Below, piece by piece: positions 1 to 7,696 of a DNA stretch of 19,988 nt. Under the pieces are notes generated by a model. The model searched no databases. It worked only from the letters and a program-made list of their open reading frames with translations, and had not been told where the DNA came from. Origin of the DNA: CAIXTV01 sp037144095 (GTDB lineage: Bacteria; Bacteroidota; Bacteroidia; Bacteroidales; CAIXTV01); contig JBAWXL010000058.1 of NCBI GenBank assembly GCA_037144095.1, positions 1 through 19,988 on the forward strand. The letters are read 5' to 3'. The position numbers were made by a program, and so were the translations under genes. Positions within the stretch are counted from its first letter, which is position 1. The number at the start of each line of letters is the position of its first letter.

Positions 1-20
1 TAAAAGAATATCTAATCAAA

Positions 21-359
21 TTAAACGTACCGCACTAAAAGGTACAAGTCAGGAGAAAGTGTAATATTGAAATTTGCATGTGCATTTTCGAAATTTGCAC
101 GTGCAGAAATGAAATTTGCTTGTGCATTTTTGAAATCTGCAGAACTTAAAAAGCGGTAAGAACTGGCATCTATCGCTACAGCATCAAGGGTTTTCGGACT
201 ATTTGAAATTTTGAAAATTTGATTAATTTTCAGAGAAAAATCAAAGCAGAAAAATGGGCTTTTTAATAAAGGAGTACGGGTATTATTCTCTCCATCTTTC
301 ACCAAAACTGAATTGGTATCAGCAGAAAAATAAATAATAATTGAGTTGAAGAAATCCAT
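21..359 (-). CDS. Hypothetical small protein with C-terminal heptad repeats (doubtful)
   Basis: This is an open frame of 112 codons from an ATG at 359 to a TAA. I do not recognise a family. The N-terminal two thirds has no signal peptide or membrane segment and looks non-repetitive. The last third contains a 7-residue pattern of the type ANFxxAx repeated about three times, preceded by a related ADFKNAQ unit. It is encoded by the 21-bp direct repeats at 67-150. Phe and Ala fall at a/d-like spacing, so a short amphipathic helix is possible. No TAnnTTTG element was found just upstream of the start. The frame may be real, or it may be a by-product of a repeat whose period is divisible by three. 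The plus strand also has a short open frame through the same repeats, which weakens the case. Confidence 0.3.
   Translation of the reverse strand: MDFFNSIIIYFSADTNSVLVKDGENNTRTPLLKSPFFCFDFSLKINQIFKISNSPKTLDAVAIDASSYRFLSSADFKNAQANFISARANFENAHANFNITLSPDLYLLVRYV
67..150. repeat. Four degenerate 21-bp tandem units
   Basis: Units lie at 67-87, 88-108, 109-129 and 130-150. Each begins with a variant of (t/a)(t/c)gaaat(t/c)tgc, and the period is exactly 21 bp. The first three units are the closest and the fourth has diverged. The period equals seven codons, so both strands stay open: the minus strand reads ANFxxAx heptads and the plus strand reads a KFAxAx-like heptad. There are no spacers, so this is not a CRISPR array. 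It shares its period, but not an obvious sequence, with the larger array at 9731-9961. Confidence 0.75.
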
Positions 360-634
360 TTGTTATTTCTTTGAGAAAAAAATTTTCCAAAACAAATTAT
401 TTTCCATGATATAAGCATTAGGAAAATCCTAATTTATGTCAACAGAATGTTAAATAGACCTACCTCCATCGCAAATTCAACCTTATGGCACTTCACAAAC
501 CGCAACAGCACCATTATTTTCTCAAATTTGAAGAAATAGGATGGCTAAAGTTTATGCTTTTTCTATCATTCTAAACAGCAATGAAATTAGCATATCAACA
601 CATCAGCAAATCAATCAAATTAGACAATCTATTC
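360..634. other. Intergenic region, no gene seen
   Basis: This is 275 bp of AT-rich DNA between the doubtful ORF and the stop codon of the giant repeat protein. No tRNA-like structure, strong hairpin with a T-run, or TAnnTTTG element adjacent to a start codon was found. A short plus-strand frame starting at 581 runs into the antisense of the repeat gene and looks like a shadow. Confidence 0.6.
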
Positions 635-3600
635 TTATCTCAATATACTCACCGAACCATTAACGTTATTGACTTTGCCATTCATATCAGTGTAGTTGAT
701 AATCCAATAATACACACCGTCGGCTGCACTTTTCCCGTCCCAAAGGATTTGGAGGTCGTCTGATTTATAAATCAGTTTGCCCCATCTGTTGAATATTGAA
801 GTACTCATGCTGGTAATTCCTTTTCTTTTTGCAGGAATGAAAACGTCATTAATTCCGTCTCCGTTTGGTGTGAATACATTGGGCATTTCTAACAGAATTT
901 CGCAATCATTTACAATGATGGAAACATTATCGGTTGCGCTGCATCCATCCTGAGTTACTCTAACCCAATAGATGTTGGTGCTTGGGCCCGATGTGGGGAT
1001 GCTGAAGGTTGGTGTGGTGGAGCTGTCTTGCCATTTATAAGAGGTGAATACGCCGGGCGATAGCACCAGGCTGGTGGCGGTGCAAATGCTGGTGTCGTTT
1101 CCTAAATTGGGTGTGGGTGCCAAATGAATGGTCAATACAAAAGCATCAGAGGCTGCGCTGGAACCACAGGAATTTACGCCGGTTACGCTAATTGATACAT
1201 TTCCTGTAAAGGTATTGCTCCAATCTACAGTTCCGGTGGTAGAGTTGCCACTAATAACTCCGGCAGTTGTAGGCAAAATAGCCCACTGATAGCTGGTTGC
1301 ATTGGTGCCCCCTGTGGTGGTAAATGTTGAATTGGGTGCATTTATACACAAAGCTGATGGACCTGTTGGCGTTGCAGGTTTAAGCGGAAGCGGATTTACG
1401 GTAATGAAAAGGGTGTCGGAAGCTGCACTTTGTCCACAATTGTTCATACCAACTACAATGATTTTGGCAATGCCCGTAAAGGTTGCGCTCCAATCAACAG
1501 TTCCGCTTGTGGTGGTTCCGCTAATTGTTCCTGCTGCTGCAGGGATGATTGACCATTGATATGTTGTGCAATTTGCGCCTCCTGCAGTATTATATGTGGT
1601 ATTTGCAGCGTTTTGGCAAACGGGTGAAGTTCCGGTTGGGATTGCTGGTTTGCCGGGCAAAGGATTAATGGTTACAAACAAGGTATCGGAAACAAGCAAA
1701 CCATTTCCACAGGCATTTTTTCCCAATACAAATATTTTAGCAATACCCGTGAAAGTTGAACTCCAATTAACCACACCTGTCGAAGTAGTTCCGCTTATGA
1801 CCCCTGCTGTTGCAGGTAGGATATACCATTGATAAGATGTCGCACTGGAGGCTCCGGTTGTACTATAGCTGGTGTCAGGTGAGTCTTGACATAAAGGGGT
1901 AACACCGGTTGGAATAGCAGGTTTGCCGGGCAAAGGCGTAATGGTTACAAACAGCGTATCGGAAGATACACTGGTACCGCATGAATTAACTCCTTTTACA
2001 AATATCTTGGCAATGCCATTAAAAGAAGAACTCCAATCAACAGTACCACTAAGCGCGGTGCCGGTAATAGTACCAGCAGTTGCAGGCAAAATAGACCATT
2101 GATAGGTCGTGGCGTTTGTTCCTCCGGTAGTTGAATAAATTGTATTCACTGCATCCTGGCATAAGGGGCTTGTTCCGGTAGGGATAGCCGGTTTTCCGGG
2201 CAAAGGCGTAACCGTAACGAAAAGAGTATCGGAAATCATGCTTTGTCCGCAAGCATTCACACCTTTTACAATAATTTTGGCTATTCCATTAAAGTTTGCG
2301 TCCCAGTTTAAGGAACTTGTGTTGGTCGTTCCGCTTATCACACCGGCAGTTGTGGGATAAACGCTCCAAACATAAGAAGTAGCGTAGGTGCTTCCGGTTG
2401 TGGTATAAGTGGTATTGGCAGCATCCTGACAAACAGTGTTGAGCCCGGTGGGAGTAGCCGGTTTAAGTGGAAGTGGATTAATCGTAACCGATATTGAATC
2501 GGATGTTAATGGGCCATTTCCGCAATTATTCACACCTCTGACAAATATTTTGGCAACTCCTGTAAATGATGAATCCCAATCAACAGTACTTGTTGTGGTG
2601 GTTCCTGTAATAACTCCTGCTGTTGATGGAATAATGTACCAGATATAGCTTGTTGAATTGCTACCACCTGTGTTGCTGTAAGTAGAATTTACGGCATTTT
2701 GGCACATGGTGGTGGTTCCTGTCGGAATTGTAGGCTTACCTGGCAATGGATTAATGGTGACTAATAAAGTATCGGAGGCAGGTCCTTGTCCACAAGCATT
2801 CACACCTTTTACAAAGATCCTGGCTATTCCACTGAAATTAGAGGTCCAATCCACTGTGCCGGTAAGTGCAGTTCCGGTAATAACGCCAGCAGTTGCAGGC
2901 AGTATGTACCATTGATAGGAGTTTGAATAAAGACTTGCTGTTGTTGTATAATCTGTATTGGTAGTATCCATACACAAAGGCGAAGGTCCAACCGGAATAG
3001 TAGGTTTAAGAGGAAGAGGATTAATTGTAATCATTAAAGAATCGGAAACAGAACCCTGTCCACAGGCATTGATTCCAAAAACAATTATACGAACGACTCC
3101 AAAAAAGTTTTGATTCCATGTGACAGTTCCTGCAGTAGATGTACCGGTGATGGTACCTGCATTGGCTGGAATAATATTCCAAAGATAAGAAGTTGCATTT
3201 GTTGCACCGGTTGTGGCGAAAATGGTAGAAACCGTTCCCTGACATATTGGAGAAGGACCAACAGGAGTGCCCGGTTTTCCTGGTAGTGGATTTACCGTAA
3301 CAAATAACGTATCTGACGACAAAGGACCATTTCCACAATTGTTAATTCCTCTTACAACTATCTTTGCTGTTCCGGAAAATGAGGCATTCCAATCAACGAC
3401 TCCAGTGGTAGTTGTGCCACTAATAATTCCTGCTGTTGCAGGTAATAAATACCATTGATAGGTTATTGCATTAGTCCCTCCAGTTGTGCTATAACTGGTA
3501 TTAGCTGCGTCCTGACAAACCGGAGTGGTTCCGGTTGGAGTGGCAGGTTTGCCGGGCAAAGGATTAATGGTTACATACAGGGTATCGGATACAACACCCA

Positions 3601-5248
3601 AGCCACACGCATTATTTCCTTTTACAAATATCTTAGCAATCCCGTTAAAGGTGGAGGTCCAATCCACCGTTCCTGTTAGTCCTGTTCCTGTAATTACACC
3701 TGCTGTTGCCGGTAATATATACCATTGATAGGTAGTAGAAAATGAACTTCCCGTGGTGCTATAGTCTGTGTTTACGGCGTCCATACATAAAGGTGATGTC
3801 CCTGTTGGAATAGTAGGTTTAAGGGGTAATGGATCAATTGTAATCATTAAAGAATCTGAAACAGGACCTTGACCACACGCATTAACACCAAAAGCGATAA
3901 CACGAACAATTCCACTATAGGCAGGGTTCCATGTAACGGTGGGGGTAGTGGTTGTGCCATTACTTATACTTAATATTGCAGTGTTTGGAATCACTGACCA
4001 TTGATAACTGATAGCATTTGTAGAGCCTGAAGTTGCAAAGATGGATGTTAGAGGATTCCCCTGACAAATTGGAGATGTTCCTACCGGAGTGCCGGGCTTT
4101 AAAGGCAGCGGATTTACGGTAACAAATAAAGTATCCGATGCTAATACACTACTCCCACAACTGCTTACTCCTCTTACAAATATTTTTGCTATTCCTGAAA
4201 ATGCTGCATTCCAATCCACCACGGCTGTGGTGGTGGTTCCTGTGATAATTCCAGCAGCAGCAGGTAAAATATACCATTGATAAGAAGTTGCATTTGTTCC
4301 ACCAGTTGTGGTGAAATTTGAATTCGCGGCATCTTGACAAACAGGGCTGATACCGGTTGGAATTGCAGGCTTCCCGGGTAAGGGTGTAATGGTAACAGAT
4401 AAAGTATCTGAATAGAAGAATCCATTTCCACAACTATTCGAATCCCTCACAATTATTTTAGCAACTCCTGAAAAAGTTGCAGACCAATCAACAGTGCCCG
4501 TTGTTGTGTTTCCACTTATGGTGCCAGCCGTAGAGGGATTTATATACCAATGATAAGTAGAAGCGAAAGTCCCACCTGTCGTTACATAAGGCGTATTTGC
4601 AGCATCAATACATAAAGGTGAAGGACCTGTTGGAGTAGATGGTTTTAGCGGGAGCGGATTAATAGTTATCATAATTGAATCTGAAACCGGACCTTGTCCG
4701 CAAGTATTCACTCCGTATACAATTACACGGGCTATTCCAGTAAAAGAAGAATCCCAGTCAACAGTTCCAATCGTACCTGTGCCGGTTATGGTGCCGGCAG
4801 TTGGAGGTATCAAATACCATAGATAGGTGATAGCATTGGTGGCTCCGGTGGTTACGATAAATGAATTATTTGCATTCTGACAAATTGGTGAAGTACCAAC
4901 AGGTGTACCCGACTTTGCAGGCAGTGGATTAACCGTTACATACAAAGTGTCAGATGAAGTTTGACCACTGGCATTAATGGCAATTAACCATATTTTGGCT
5001 ATACCAGTAAAACTTGGTAACCAGTTAACAGTACCTGTTGTGCTGGCTCCGGAAATAGCTCCGGCTGATGCCGGTAAAATCTTCCATTGATAACTGGTAG
5101 CAGTGGCGCTACCGGTTGAATTATATGACGTTGGCGCAGAACCCTGACATATTGGCGTAGTTCCTGTAGGTATTCCGGGCTTCAAAGGTTGAGAATATAA
5201 TACCTGAAAAGAGAAAACTATACTTAAGAAGAGAATTATTTTTTTCAT
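635..5248 (-). CDS. Giant secreted Ig/PKD-like repeat protein with type IX (CHU_C) sorting domain
   Basis: This 1537-residue protein is probably exported and anchored to, or released from, the outer surface as an adhesin or matrix protein. Residues 1-20 are a clear signal peptide (Lys-Lys, hydrophobic core, end at about SQ). Residues 22-1378 hold 15 tandem repeats of 89-93 residues. Each begins (L/G)KPxxPTG and carries a first Cys near position 13, a Y-x-W motif near 34, a VDW motif near 54, and a second Cys in an NxCG motif near 73. This spacing fits an Ig-like beta sandwich with a B-F disulfide. Residues 1379-1449 form a different Ig-like domain starting near LGNDTSIC. Residues 1450-1537 are the gliding-motility-associated C-terminal domain (FTPNGDGINDVF, FNRWGKLIY, WDGK, DGVYYW), known as a type IX secretion signal. 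Repeat 1 lacks the second Cys. The ligand is unknown. A TTG-N18-TATTTTTG promoter lies upstream. The stop is TAA. Confidence 0.93.
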   Translation of the reverse strand: MKKIILFLSIVFSFQVLYSQPLKPGIPTGTTPICQGSAPTSYNSTGSATATSYQWKILPASAGAISGASTTGTVNWLPSFTGIAKIWLIAINASGQTSSDTLYVTVNPLPAKSGTPVGTSPICQNANNSFIVTTGATNAITYLWYLIPPTAGTITGTGTIGTVDWDSSFTGIARVIVYGVNTCGQGPVSDSIMITINPLPLKPSTPTGPSPLCIDAANTPYVTTGGTFASTYHWYINPSTAGTISGNTTTGTVDWSATFSGVAKIIVRDSNSCGNGFFYSDTLSVTITPLPGKPAIPTGISPVCQDAANSNFTTTGGTNATSYQWYILPAAAGIITGTTTTAVVDWNAAFSGIAKIFVRGVSSCGSSVLASDTLFVTVNPLPLKPGTPVGTSPICQGNPLTSIFATSGSTNAISYQWSVIPNTAILSISNGTTTTPTVTWNPAYSGIVRVIAFGVNACGQGPVSDSLMITIDPLPLKPTIPTGTSPLCMDAVNTDYSTTGSSFSTTYQWYILPATAGVITGTGLTGTVDWTSTFNGIAKIFVKGNNACGLGVVSDTLYVTINPLPGKPATPTGTTPVCQDAANTSYSTTGGTNAITYQWYLLPATAGIISGTTTTGVVDWNASFSGTAKIVVRGINNCGNGPLSSDTLFVTVNPLPGKPGTPVGPSPICQGTVSTIFATTGATNATSYLWNIIPANAGTITGTSTAGTVTWNQNFFGVVRIIVFGINACGQGSVSDSLMITINPLPLKPTIPVGPSPLCMDTTNTDYTTTASLYSNSYQWYILPATAGVITGTALTGTVDWTSNFSGIARIFVKGVNACGQGPASDTLLVTINPLPGKPTIPTGTTTMCQNAVNSTYSNTGGSNSTSYIWYIIPSTAGVITGTTTTSTVDWDSSFTGVAKIFVRGVNNCGNGPLTSDSISVTINPLPLKPATPTGLNTVCQDAANTTYTTTGSTYATSYVWSVYPTTAGVISGTTNTSSLNWDANFNGIAKIIVKGVNACGQSMISDTLFVTVTPLPGKPAIPTGTSPLCQDAVNTIYSTTGGTNATTYQWSILPATAGTITGTALSGTVDWSSSFNGIAKIFVKGVNSCGTSVSSDTLFVTITPLPGKPAIPTGVTPLCQDSPDTSYSTTGASSATSYQWYILPATAGVISGTTSTGVVNWSSTFTGIAKIFVLGKNACGNGLLVSDTLFVTINPLPGKPAIPTGTSPVCQNAANTTYNTAGGANCTTYQWSIIPAAAGTISGTTTSGTVDWSATFTGIAKIIVVGMNNCGQSAASDTLFITVNPLPLKPATPTGPSALCINAPNSTFTTTGGTNATSYQWAILPTTAGVISGNSTTGTVDWSNTFTGNVSISVTGVNSCGSSAASDAFVLTIHLAPTPNLGNDTSICTATSLVLSPGVFTSYKWQDSSTTPTFSIPTSGPSTNIYWVRVTQDGCSATDNVSIIVNDCEILLEMPNVFTPNGDGINDVFIPAKRKGITSMSTSIFNRWGKLIYKSDDLQILWDGKSAADGVYYWIINYTDMNGKVNNVNGSVSILR
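1115..5185 (-). repeat. 15 tandem ~270-bp coding repeats with a three-repeat super-period
   Basis: These repeats encode residues 22-1378 of the giant protein. Aligning the units shows that repeats 2-3-4 (4103-4918), 5-6-7 (3281-4102) and 8-9-10 (2468-3280) are copies of one three-repeat block of about 815 bp. Type-A units (2, 5, 8) share PVGxSPICQ and a VSDS(I/L)MITI ending. Type-B units (3, 6, 9) share SPLC(I/M)D. Type-C units (4, 7, 10) share GKPxxPTG, an extra residue before SDT/SDS, and a one-residue-longer length of 91. The nucleotide match is also visible, for example around 3019 and 3831. Repeats 11-15 do not follow the A-B-C order as cleanly. Confidence 0.85.
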
Positions 5249-5297
5249 GCGATTTGATTATTCAATAACATACTATCAAAAACTATTTATATAGACG

Positions 5298-5326
5298 CAA
5301 AAATAACATAAAAAGTTGTCTGGCAA
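5298..5326 (-). promoter_or_regulatory. Probable promoter of the giant repeat gene
   Basis: On the minus strand the sequence reads TTG (5324-5326), an 18-bp gap, then TATTTTTG (5298-5305). This matches the Bacteroidota -33/-7 consensus TTTG / TAnnTTTG with normal spacing. A start site near 5291 would give a leader of about 43 nt. This is a sequence match only. Confidence 0.6.
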
Positions 5327-5430
5327 TAAATTCTTTTTAACATTTATATTATTGATGCTAAAAACCCTCTATCAACATTAGGCTAGAATAAGGTTTATTT
5401 CTTTGTATTTTAATGCGTTGAAATAAATTA

Positions 5431-5450
5431 TTTGTGTTTTCTTACACAAA
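5431..5450 (-). terminator. Weak hairpin after the transporter gene, possible terminator
   Basis: TTTGTGT (5431-5437) pairs with ACACAAA (5444-5450) around a 6-nt loop. It lies 28 bp past the stop codon of the transporter gene when read leftward, and is followed by an AT-rich but not pure-T stretch. The stem is AT-rich and only 7 bp, so termination is uncertain. Confidence 0.35.
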
Positions 5451-5477
5451 AAGAAATCAAAGTTAATTTATAAACCA

Positions 5478-6638
5478 CTAAGCTCTTTCTTTTGAATTAT
5501 AAAAGGCTAAGAATAAAAGATAAGCGGAACAAGCAACCAAAACCAACATTCCGGCAGTTAGACCAAAAGAATCGTTTAATATGCCAATAAGTAAGGGGAT
5601 AAAAGCTCCTCCTGATACGGCCATTATCATGAGTCCCGATATTTCGTTGCTTCGGATTGGATATTTATCGACAGCTAATGTGAATACGATAGGGAAAATG
5701 GTTGCCGTTGACAAACCGAAAATAAACATCATTATGGTTGAGGTGTTTTGTGTTGGGGCTAATATCAGTAAAATGATAGAAAGTAAAATGAATAGTGTAT
5801 TCCAGACGAAAAATTTACGCAAGGCAAATTTAGCCAACAAAAAAGCACCTCCAAATGTACCTAACATCTTTCCAAGGAAATAAATACTCCGTGCTGATTG
5901 AGCATAGCCTGAATCGCTCGCCAAGTTAAACTTATTCATTAGAAATTGACCTGAAACGGCATTTATGCCAACATCGAGTCCAACTAATAAAAAAATCCCT
6001 ACGACAAGCAAGGCAATAAAACCATTGCTTAATAGTTTAAATGAAGAGATGAATGTGGCCCGTTTTTCGTCGCTTTGTGTCTCTTTAATCTTAGTGAAGC
6101 CTAACCAAAAGGCGGTGAGTATGGATACGATGCCAAATACTAAAAACAATATCTTCCAGTCGCCAAATTGCAAGGCAAGAAAAGCTGCAAATGGAGGTGC
6201 AATCATGGAGCCAACAGCTTTGACGAATTGCGAAAAACTTAAAAAGCTCGACTTTCTGTCGGAGGGCACAACATCTACCAACAAAGGATTCGCCGATACT
6301 TGAACAATGGTATTTCCAATTCCAAGAAAAGCAAAGCCTAACAATACACTTGCATAAGAATACACAAAAAACGGAAAGAATAATCCAAAAGCGGTTATGA
6401 TTACCCCTGCATTTAATACTTTTCTTTTCCCGATTCTATCCTGTAGAATGCCTATTGGGACTGATAAAAAGAAAAACCAAACAAATACTGCCGATGGAAT
6501 TAATTGAGCAAGAGTATCGCTTAAATGAAAATCAGGTTTCACACGATCGACTCCTATGCCAACCAAATCGCAAAAACTCATCACAAAAAATGACATCAAA
6601 ATGGGTAATATATATTTGATATTTTTAATGGTTTTCAT
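5478..6638 (-). CDS. MFS sugar transporter, FHS (fucose permease-like) type
   Basis: This is a 386-residue inner-membrane protein with about 12 hydrophobic segments, the normal size for a major facilitator. The loop between segments 2 and 3 carries the MFS signature as GILQDRIGKRKVL (63-75). The stretch around residues 107-150, with QVSANPLL followed by SFSQFVKAVGSMIAPP, matches the ANP motif region of the fucose:proton symporter (FHS) group. Members of that group import hexoses or N-acetylhexosamines with protons. It lies 58 bp downstream of the ROK kinase-like gene on the same strand and is probably cotranscribed from the promoter at 7660-7667. The substrate cannot be read from sequence. 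The neighbouring isomerase makes mannose, glucose or fructose reasonable guesses (inference). The stop is TAG. Confidence 0.85.
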   Translation of the reverse strand: MKTIKNIKYILPILMSFFVMSFCDLVGIGVDRVKPDFHLSDTLAQLIPSAVFVWFFFLSVPIGILQDRIGKRKVLNAGVIITAFGLFFPFFVYSYASVLLGFAFLGIGNTIVQVSANPLLVDVVPSDRKSSFLSFSQFVKAVGSMIAPPFAAFLALQFGDWKILFLVFGIVSILTAFWLGFTKIKETQSDEKRATFISSFKLLSNGFIALLVVGIFLLVGLDVGINAVSGQFLMNKFNLASDSGYAQSARSIYFLGKMLGTFGGAFLLAKFALRKFFVWNTLFILLSIILLILAPTQNTSTIMMFIFGLSTATIFPIVFTLAVDKYPIRSNEISGLMIMAVSGGAFIPLLIGILNDSFGLTAGMLVLVACSAYLLFLAFYNSKERA

Positions 6639-6696
6639 GTTGATAATTTTATAGGTAAGAAATATAATTCAAAAAAATCCCAAATTCAAACAAGCT

Positions 6697-7629
6697 TTAC
6701 AGGAGGTTTTTTACCTGATCATAATAGCTATCGTCAATTAAGCGGGCGGCTCCTACGATTGAAGCTGTTTCCCTTAAATCTGACACATGTATGATGGTTT
6801 CAATTTGGTTTGCGGAAAACACTTCAGTAAGATATTGCCCGAATAAATCGAATGAACCACTTATTTTTCCACCAATTACGAGGCATTGTGCATCAAAGTT
6901 TTTCAGCCACTGACTGAGAAACTTGCCCATGTTGGTGCCATATTCACGGAAGAGTTGCAGTGCAATTTCGTTGCCTTGCCTGGCTTCGAGTGAGATTCCT
7001 TTTACCCCTTTGAGGACTTTTCCGCTTCTTTGTAAATAGTTGTTTTCGAACCAACGGGTGGAAAATGAATCGTCGGCAATATTTCCATTAAAAGGCAAAT
7101 ACCATAAACATCCATCTTTGGGCACTCTTGGATCCTCAATCACAGGGATTCCTTTTTCGATAAAGCAGGTGCCAAAACCAGTCCCAAGGGTTAAAGCCAC
7201 CAATCTGTCATCATGTTGAGCTTTCCCTATCCAGGCTTCTGCTATTCCAAAGGCAGTGGCATCATTTATAAAGCGAATGGGAATATCATCTGACAAGGAG
7301 AGCCTTTTTCTTATTTCATCAATGATATTGACATTATATAAATTCTCGAATTTTTCTACTTCTTTTGTGAATAAAGCTATTCCATTTACATAATCAAATG
7401 GTCCGGGCATGGCAAAACCTATGCCCACTAATGAATCAATATTTATGTGTGATAAGCTTAATTGTAGGGCTTTTGCCCAAGCTGATAGTATTTCATCGGC
7501 AAAAGCTTTATTGTCAACCTTCTCATCTGCAAGGGAATCGGAAATCAGTTCGTTTGTGTCTATATCTATTGCGGTGCACGCAATATGTTGTCCTCCAATG
7601 TCTACCCCTATAGCAATTCTTCTATTCAT
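6697..7629 (-). CDS. ROK-family sugar kinase-like protein lacking the zinc motif
   Basis: This 310-residue cytoplasmic protein has the ASKHA/ROK fold signatures. These are the phosphate-1 motif as DIGGQHIA (10-17, with Gln where Thr or Ser is usual), GIGFAMPGP (69-77), catalytic Asp123 in INDATAFGIAE, GTGFGT (149-154) and VIGGKISGS (251-259). ROK hexokinases normally have an ExGH sugar-binding motif followed by a CxCGxxGCxE zinc site after the GTGxG segment. Here the corresponding stretch (160-195) has a single Cys and neither motif. It may be a hexokinase of a divergent Bacteroidota clade or act on another sugar. It precedes the MFS transporter in a likely two-gene operon and diverges from the isomerase gene, which supports a role in sugar phosphorylation after uptake (inference). 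The stop is TAA. Confidence 0.82.
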   Translation of the reverse strand: MNRRIAIGVDIGGQHIACTAIDIDTNELISDSLADEKVDNKAFADEILSAWAKALQLSLSHINIDSLVGIGFAMPGPFDYVNGIALFTKEVEKFENLYNVNIIDEIRKRLSLSDDIPIRFINDATAFGIAEAWIGKAQHDDRLVALTLGTGFGTCFIEKGIPVIEDPRVPKDGCLWYLPFNGNIADDSFSTRWFENNYLQRSGKVLKGVKGISLEARQGNEIALQLFREYGTNMGKFLSQWLKNFDAQCLVIGGKISGSFDLFGQYLTEVFSANQIETIIHVSDLRETASIVGAARLIDDSYYDQVKNLL

Positions 7630-7659
7630 CTTTAAATGATTATTTATTTAAAAAGGAAC

Positions 7660-7667
7660 CAAAGTTA
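7660..7667 (-). promoter_or_regulatory. -7 element for the ROK-transporter operon
   Basis: The minus strand reads TAACTTTG, matching TAnnTTTG. A TTTG on the same strand at 7690-7693 is 22 bp upstream, at the long end of accepted spacing. A start site near 7653 would give a leader of about 24 nt. The element sits 3 bp from the opposing -7 element at 7671-7678. Confidence 0.55.
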
Positions 7668-7670
7668 TTA

Positions 7671-7678
7671 TATTTTTG
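7671..7678 (+). promoter_or_regulatory. -7 element for the isomerase gene
   Basis: The plus strand reads TATTTTTG, matching TAnnTTTG. A start site near 7685 would give a leader of about 12 nt to the ATG at 7697. No clear TTTG/TTG at -33 was found. The in-frame TTG at 7676-7678 is part of this element, which argues against its use as a start codon. Confidence 0.55.
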
Positions 7679-7696
7679 CATTCTGAACCCAAATGC

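Noticed and set aside
581..763. 60-codon plus-strand frame at the 3' end of the giant gene
   Set aside because: It mostly overlaps the conserved CHU_C domain on the other strand and resembles no family.
1302..4433. Many 60-105 codon frames antisense to the giant repeat gene, with similar sequences (VAGLPGKGLxVTNKVSE-type)
   Set aside because: They recur once per repeat because they are the complement of the same conserved repeat. They have no independent start signals, while the sense frame is a complete protein with signal peptide and sorting domain.
7676..7696. TTG at 7676 as the start of the isomerase
   Set aside because: The TTG is part of the TATTTTTG promoter element, so it would not be in the transcript. 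The ATG at 7697 is used instead.
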